This document shows positions 60,498-64,000 of a stretch of 64,000 nucleotides of DNA, piece after piece. A model generated the notes under the pieces. The model was not told the DNA's origin. It saw only the letters and a program-made list of their open reading frames with translations, and searched no databases. Positions within the stretch are counted from its first letter, which is position 1. Every line of letters begins with the position of its first letter. The translations under genes and the position numbers were made by a program. The DNA is from Cryobacterium lactosi. Its GTDB lineage: Bacteria > Actinomycetota > Actinomycetes > Actinomycetales > Microbacteriaceae. The stretch lies in assembly GCF_004403945.1 (NCBI RefSeq), contig NZ_SOHM01000031.1, positions 336,532 through 400,531 of the forward strand, given 5' to 3'.

Positions 60498-61837
60498 GGG
60501 GTGTCTTCCTGGGTGTCGAGGGGGAGGGAGAGCCGGATCTCGGTGCCGGTGCCACCCGGGCCGGGGCGCACGGAGGCTGTACCGCCGGCCCGTTGCATGC
60601 GCGCCAGGATCGACTCCCGCACGCCCATCCGGTCGGCCGGGATGTCCCCGATGGAAAAGCCCGGTCCGCGGTCGGTGACGCTGACCTCGATGGCCCTCGG
60701 TGACGACTCCACGTAGACGGAGACGCTGCCCCCTGCGTGCCTGGCGGCGTTGAGGATGGCTTCCCGTGCGGCCGCGAGCAGGGCGTCCGGCACCTCGCGG
60801 TCGACGGAGCCGACCGCGACGACATCCACGTGAACCGCAAAATCACGCTCGACGGTGGTCGCAATGCCGCGGAGCTCGGCGGCCAGGTCGACGGGACCGT
60901 TCGTGGCGCCGGTGAACAGCCAGTCCCGCAAGTCCCGTTCCTGGGCGCGGGCGAGCCTGGCGGCCTCCGAGTGCGGGCCGGCCTTCTGCTGGATGAGTGC
61001 GAGCGTTTGCAGCACCGAATCGTGCAGGTGTGCCGCCATCTCGGCCCGGCCGGCCTCCCGCTCCCTGGCCGCCCGTTCGTCGGAGAGATCGCGAGTGAGT
61101 CGCACCGCCCACGGGGCGACGACCACGGCCACGCCGACGAGCACCGACAGTGCCGCCACGACAACGGTCCAGACGTTGGGGTTCTCACTGGTGACGAAGA
61201 ACAGCAGGATGCCCAGAGCCACCAGCACCAGCGCCCCGAGAGCCCGCACGAGCATGCCAGAGCTGCGGGGACCGGCGCCGCTGCGCAGCTCGGCGAACTG
61301 GCGCCAGGCCAGCCCGGTGCCCGCCAGCGCCACGATCGCGGGGATGATGGCGTCCAGAGGCAAGTCGGCGCCGAGGCGGTCGGCGATCAGCGCTCCGGCC
61401 GTGCCGACCAGCGCGAGCCCCAGGAGGATCTCCGTGACCGGCGCGCGACGGGGCTCCCCGGCGGGGGCATCCGCCGCTGCCGCGATCCCCGCTCCCGGGC
61501 CGGCCCCTGCGCCGGCGGGCAGGTCGCCCGGCACCGTCCGCGGGTCGGATGGGGCCGGGCCGGAGCCGGTGAGGGCGGCCTTGGGCAGCCGGTCCCCGCG
61601 CAGGTCGCTGACGGCAGCGCCATCCGCCGCTTCGTCGGGTGTCGTGGCCCAGAGCCAGCCGTAGAGCAGCACGCCCGCCCCACCGCAGAGAGCCAGCACG
61701 AACGTGACGGTGCGCACGAAGGTGACCGGCAGGCCGGAGTGCCGGGCGAACCCGGCGCACACGCCCGCCACGATGCGCAGGCGCGGCCGCACAAGGTGCC
61801 CGGTGAAACGGGGATCGGTGGGACGCAGGAGGGTCAC
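60494..61837 (-). CDS. PspC-domain sensor histidine kinase (HisKA_3 type)
   Basis: 447 aa from GTG 61837 (a TTG at 61849 is the other option). An N-terminal PspC domain (RIVAGVCAGFARHSGLPVTFVRTVTFVLALCGGAGVLLYGWLWATTPDEA) is followed by several membrane helices. The dimerisation histidine is in MAAHLHDSVLQTLALIQQKA and the ATPase part in RDRGPGFSIGDIPADRMG. It probably senses envelope stress and phosphorylates the next gene's product. Divergent from the PspC membrane gene at 61951, with which it likely shares a regulatory region. Confidence 0.9.
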   Translation of the reverse strand: MTLLRPTDPRFTGHLVRPRLRIVAGVCAGFARHSGLPVTFVRTVTFVLALCGGAGVLLYGWLWATTPDEAADGAAVSDLRGDRLPKAALTGSGPAPSDPRTVPGDLPAGAGAGPGAGIAAAADAPAGEPRRAPVTEILLGLALVGTAGALIADRLGADLPLDAIIPAIVALAGTGLAWRQFAELRSGAGPRSSGMLVRALGALVLVALGILLFFVTSENPNVWTVVVAALSVLVGVAVVVAPWAVRLTRDLSDERAAREREAGRAEMAAHLHDSVLQTLALIQQKAGPHSEAARLARAQERDLRDWLFTGATNGPVDLAAELRGIATTVERDFAVHVDVVAVGSVDREVPDALLAAAREAILNAARHAGGSVSVYVESSPRAIEVSVTDRGPGFSIGDIPADRMGVRESILARMQRAGGTASVRPGPGGTGTEIRLSLPLDTQEDTP

Positions 61838-61950
61838 AGCACCATCCAAGCACCCATGACCGTGCAGGTCGCACCCCGAATCGCAACGTCAGGGTGCAAT
61901 CAGGGTCTTCCCCCATGGCCGGGTGCCAGGCGCGGCAGCAAGATGGAGTC

Positions 61951-63537
61951 ATGACCGAGACACCGTCCTCCAACCCGCCGACTACACCGTACGGCGCCCC
62001 CCACACCACCGGGCAGCCCAAGGCCCCCGGCGGGGCCGCGTTCTTCGACTGGGTGCGCGGCCTCGGCTTCGTGCGCGGTCAGGATCGTTGGCTGGCCGGC
62101 GTGTGCGGAGCGATCGCGGCACGCACCGGACTGGACCCGCTGATCGTGCGCGGTATCGCCGTCGTGATCGCCATCCTCGGCGGGCCGATCTTCTTCCTGT
62201 ACGCGGTGGGCTGGGCGTTGATGCCCGACGAGTCCGGCCGCAGCCTGGTGGAGAAGGCCGCCCGGCAGATCTTCGAACCGGCCATGATCGTCGTCGGTGC
62301 GCTGCTGTTCTTCACGTTCGTCCCGTGGATGCAGGGCATCTGGTGGCAGGGACCGCCCGAGGTCTGGGGAATGCCCGGCTGGCTGGAGGTGCTGTTGCGC
62401 ACCAGCTGGGCCATCGGACTGACGGCGGGCATCATCGTGCTGGTGATCTACATCGCCAAGCGAGTGCCGTCACCGCGGAACCAGGCGTCCGGCTACCCCG
62501 CCGGGCCTGCGGCCGGGGGGTACCAGCAGGGCGCGGCTCCTCAGCCCGGTCAGTCCGGCACCACCGCTCAGTCGAACGCCGCGTCACAGCCGACAACAGC
62601 GTCCCAGCCGGCCGGCCCAGCCGAGCCCGCAGCGACCGAGTCGGTAGCGACCGAGTCCGCACCGACCTCCCGGCCGGCCCCGACCGCAACCTTCGTGCCG
62701 CCGGTCCCGCCCGTTCCGGAGCCGCCGGCCTCCACCGGCGCCTCCCTCTGGGACGACCTGACGGGTAAGCCTTACGGCTCTGCGCCCTACGGCTCTGCGC
62801 CCTACGGTTCTGCTCCGACCGGCCCCGCCGCTCCCACTCCCGCCGCCTTCGACCCGGGTCGCTACCGGGCCTTGCGCCGCCGCAAGCAGTTGGGTGCAGG
62901 GTTCGTCGCGGTCGTGGCCGGACTCGCCCTCAGCGTCGGCGCCGTCGCGGCATCCTTCGTGGCCGACGGAGCCTGGTCCACCAGCACCTTCCTCGTCGGG
63001 GCATCCGCCGCGCTCGCCGTGATCGCGGTGGGCATCGTGGTGGCCGGTGTGCGCGGCAAGGAGGGCGGCTGGCTGAACTTCTTCAGCATCGTCCTGGCCG
63101 TCTCGATGGCCTGGAGCGCCTTCATTCCCGCGGGAACCGACGTGGTCACCTTCGGCGATCCCACCTGGCGGTACAACGCGACCAGCGTCAGCAGTTCAAG
63201 CACCGACAGCCCGACCGGCTTCCTGATGATCGCCGGCGCACCCGTCATCGACCTCACGGATGTCGACAACGCGCCGTCCAGCGCCGACCACAGCGTCGAC
63301 GTCTGGATCGCGTTCGGCGACGTGGAGCTGGAGCTGCCCGACAACCGCACCGTGGCCGTGGAGACCAGCATCCTCGCCGGCGGGGTCGACTACACCGGCC
63401 AGGAAGACCTTGATCGGGGCGGGGTGTTGTTCCACGACTCCCGCGTCGTGGCCGACGGCCCAGGCACCGGCGTGACGACAGTCAGGGTCTGGACGCTGTT
63501 CGGCCAGGTCACCATCAACGAACCGGCACTGCGGTAG
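61951..63537 (+). CDS. PspC/LiaF-like membrane protein
   Basis: 528 aa from ATG 61951, with TGGAG just upstream; the frame extends 57 nt further without homology. The PspC domain (DRWLAGVCGAIAARTGLDPLIVRGIAVVIAILGGPIFFLYAVGWALMPDE) leads into membrane helices and a long Pro/Ala/Thr-rich linker with YGSAP repeats. Three more helices and a LiaF-like C-terminal beta domain (VWIAFGDVELELPDNRTVAVETSILAGGVDY; VWTLFGQVTINEPALR) follow. With the adjacent kinase and regulator this makes a LiaFSR-like envelope-stress arrangement. It may inhibit the kinase in the membrane, as LiaF does. Confidence 0.88.
   Translation: MTETPSSNPPTTPYGAPHTTGQPKAPGGAAFFDWVRGLGFVRGQDRWLAGVCGAIAARTGLDPLIVRGIAVVIAILGGPIFFLYAVGWALMPDESGRSLVEKAARQIFEPAMIVVGALLFFTFVPWMQGIWWQGPPEVWGMPGWLEVLLRTSWAIGLTAGIIVLVIYIAKRVPSPRNQASGYPAGPAAGGYQQGAAPQPGQSGTTAQSNAASQPTTASQPAGPAEPAATESVATESAPTSRPAPTATFVPPVPPVPEPPASTGASLWDDLTGKPYGSAPYGSAPYGSAPTGPAAPTPAAFDPGRYRALRRRKQLGAGFVAVVAGLALSVGAVAASFVADGAWSTSTFLVGASAALAVIAVGIVVAGVRGKEGGWLNFFSIVLAVSMAWSAFIPAGTDVVTFGDPTWRYNATSVSSSSTDSPTGFLMIAGAPVIDLTDVDNAPSSADHSVDVWIAFGDVELELPDNRTVAVETSILAGGVDYTGQEDLDRGGVLFHDSRVVADGPGTGVTTVRVWTLFGQVTINEPALR
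62773..62817 (+). repeat. Three 15-nt YGSAP coding repeats
   Basis: Three units of TACGG(C/T)TCTGC(G/T)CC(C/G) encode YGSAP three times in the linker of the PspC protein. Confidence 0.8.
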
Positions 63538-63574
63538 CCGACGGCTATCTGACAACGCGCTAGGAGAACACATC

Positions 63575-63961
63575 ATGACTGATCAGAACAGCCCAGCAAC
63601 CGGCCCCGACAACGAACCGACGGTGCCACTCGCCAACAACCCGCTGAATACGACCCCGCTGAATACGACCCCGCTGAATACGACCCCATTGAACTCGACC
63701 CCACTGAACTCGACCCCACTGAACACGACCCCGCTCGAGTCGACCCCGCCGGCAGCAGCAGACCCGCTGCCCCGACGCCGGCCGCTCTTCGCGACGATCT
63801 TCTGGGGTGCCCTGATGCTCGCCCTCGCGGCCTTCATGGCGGCCCGCGAACTGGTCCCGGGGGGATTCGACCTGGTCACTTGGCTGCTCACGGCGATCGT
63901 GGGCATCGGGCTCCTGCTCGTCGTCGCCGGGATCGCCGCCGCCTCCCGTCGCGCCGGATGA
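63575..63961 (+). CDS. Small two-helix membrane protein with LN(T/S)TP repeats
   Basis: 128 aa. After NNP the N-terminus has seven five-residue repeats (LNTTP/LNSTP, last LESTP), then a basic RRRPLF turn and two membrane helices (LFATIFWGALMLALAAFMAARE; WLLTAIVGIGLLLVVAGIAAAS). AGGAGA before the ATG is a good ribosome binding site. It follows the PspC protein by 38 nt and is probably in its operon, so a role in the same envelope-stress unit is likely. Confidence 0.8.
   Translation: MTDQNSPATGPDNEPTVPLANNPLNTTPLNTTPLNTTPLNSTPLNSTPLNTTPLESTPPAAADPLPRRRPLFATIFWGALMLALAAFMAARELVPGGFDLVTWLLTAIVGIGLLLVVAGIAAASRRAG
63644..63748 (+). repeat. Seven 15-nt tandem coding repeats
   Basis: Seven units based on CTGAATACGACCCCG run from 63644 to 63748, encoding LNTTP, LNTTP, LNTTP, LNSTP, LNSTP, LNTTP and LESTP. 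The first three differ only at the last base; later units have drifted. Likely slippage-prone. Confidence 0.85.
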
Positions 63962-64000
63962 GCCGAACCGAGCCGCACCGGGCCGCTTCGGGTTATTCGG

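Noticed and set aside
63644..63748. CRISPR-like array
   Set aside because: 15-nt units with no spacers, in frame inside a coding sequence and not followed by cas genes.

Overview
The window looks like chromosomal DNA of a high-GC actinobacterium, most likely a Microbacteriaceae member close to Cryobacterium. This is inference from several signs: GC-rich codon use, a DUF222/HNH endonuclease, a glutamine synthetase III, a mycothiol-type GST, CsoR-like GC-tract operators, and many starts placed 6-7 nt after a TANNNT box, the usual leaderless layout of actinobacteria. I saw no tRNA, rRNA, CRISPR array, insertion sequence or prophage. No gene-free gap exceeds about 240 bp, and the longer ones hold the operators, repeats and hairpins listed here or nothing I can recognise.

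Layout. 1-2.5 kb: end of a wall-anchored protein, then a CoA-disulfide-reductase/rhodanese and a 38-aa Cys-rich protein behind a CsoR/CstR-like operator. 2.7-8.8 kb: a LacI-type regulator, a perfect 34-bp operator and a polyamine-type ABC importer plus adenosine-deaminase-like operon. 8.8-19.4 kb: a 1313-aa zinc-ribbon membrane protein divergent from a coiled-coil gene and a jetABC/mksFEB (Wadjet/condensin-like) operon that lacks jetD. 19.5-24 kb: single enzyme genes (two alpha/beta hydrolases, an MDR reductase, a VOC protein, a shortened AlkD, a DinB protein). 24-27 kb: a sugar-type ABC importer. 27-29 kb: a dienelactone hydrolase, a CMD-family protein and a lipoprotein. 29.2-36.5 kb: a ClpC/ClpB-type chaperone behind an HspR-like box, glutamine synthetase III and a HelD helicase. 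36.5-46 kb: TetR/DoxX, PfkB, a second Cys-rich protein with its own CsoR-like operator, NAD(P)HX epimerase, a P-type ATPase, KduD behind an IclR-like palindrome, and a GST. 46-52 kb: a GGDEF-EAL protein, small genes, and an 838-aa four-domain persulfide-handling fusion behind a third CsoR-like operator. 52-58 kb: DUF222/HNH, a stand-alone LigD-type polymerase, a CPBP protease, thyA-folA and a glutamine amidotransferase. 58-64 kb: a CotH-like lipoprotein and a PspC-based envelope sensor (sensor kinase, LuxR regulator, PspC protein, small membrane protein).

Functional threads. Three near-identical 16-bp palindromes tie two CoA-disulfide-reductase fusions and two paralogous Cys-rich mini-proteins into one probable reactive-sulfur regulon. 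Two 63-bp palindromes with a compensatory inner base-pair change sit in divergent intergenic regions just upstream of leaderless promoters. The jetABC operon without its nuclease subunit is the strongest candidate for a system departing from the described Wadjet layout.
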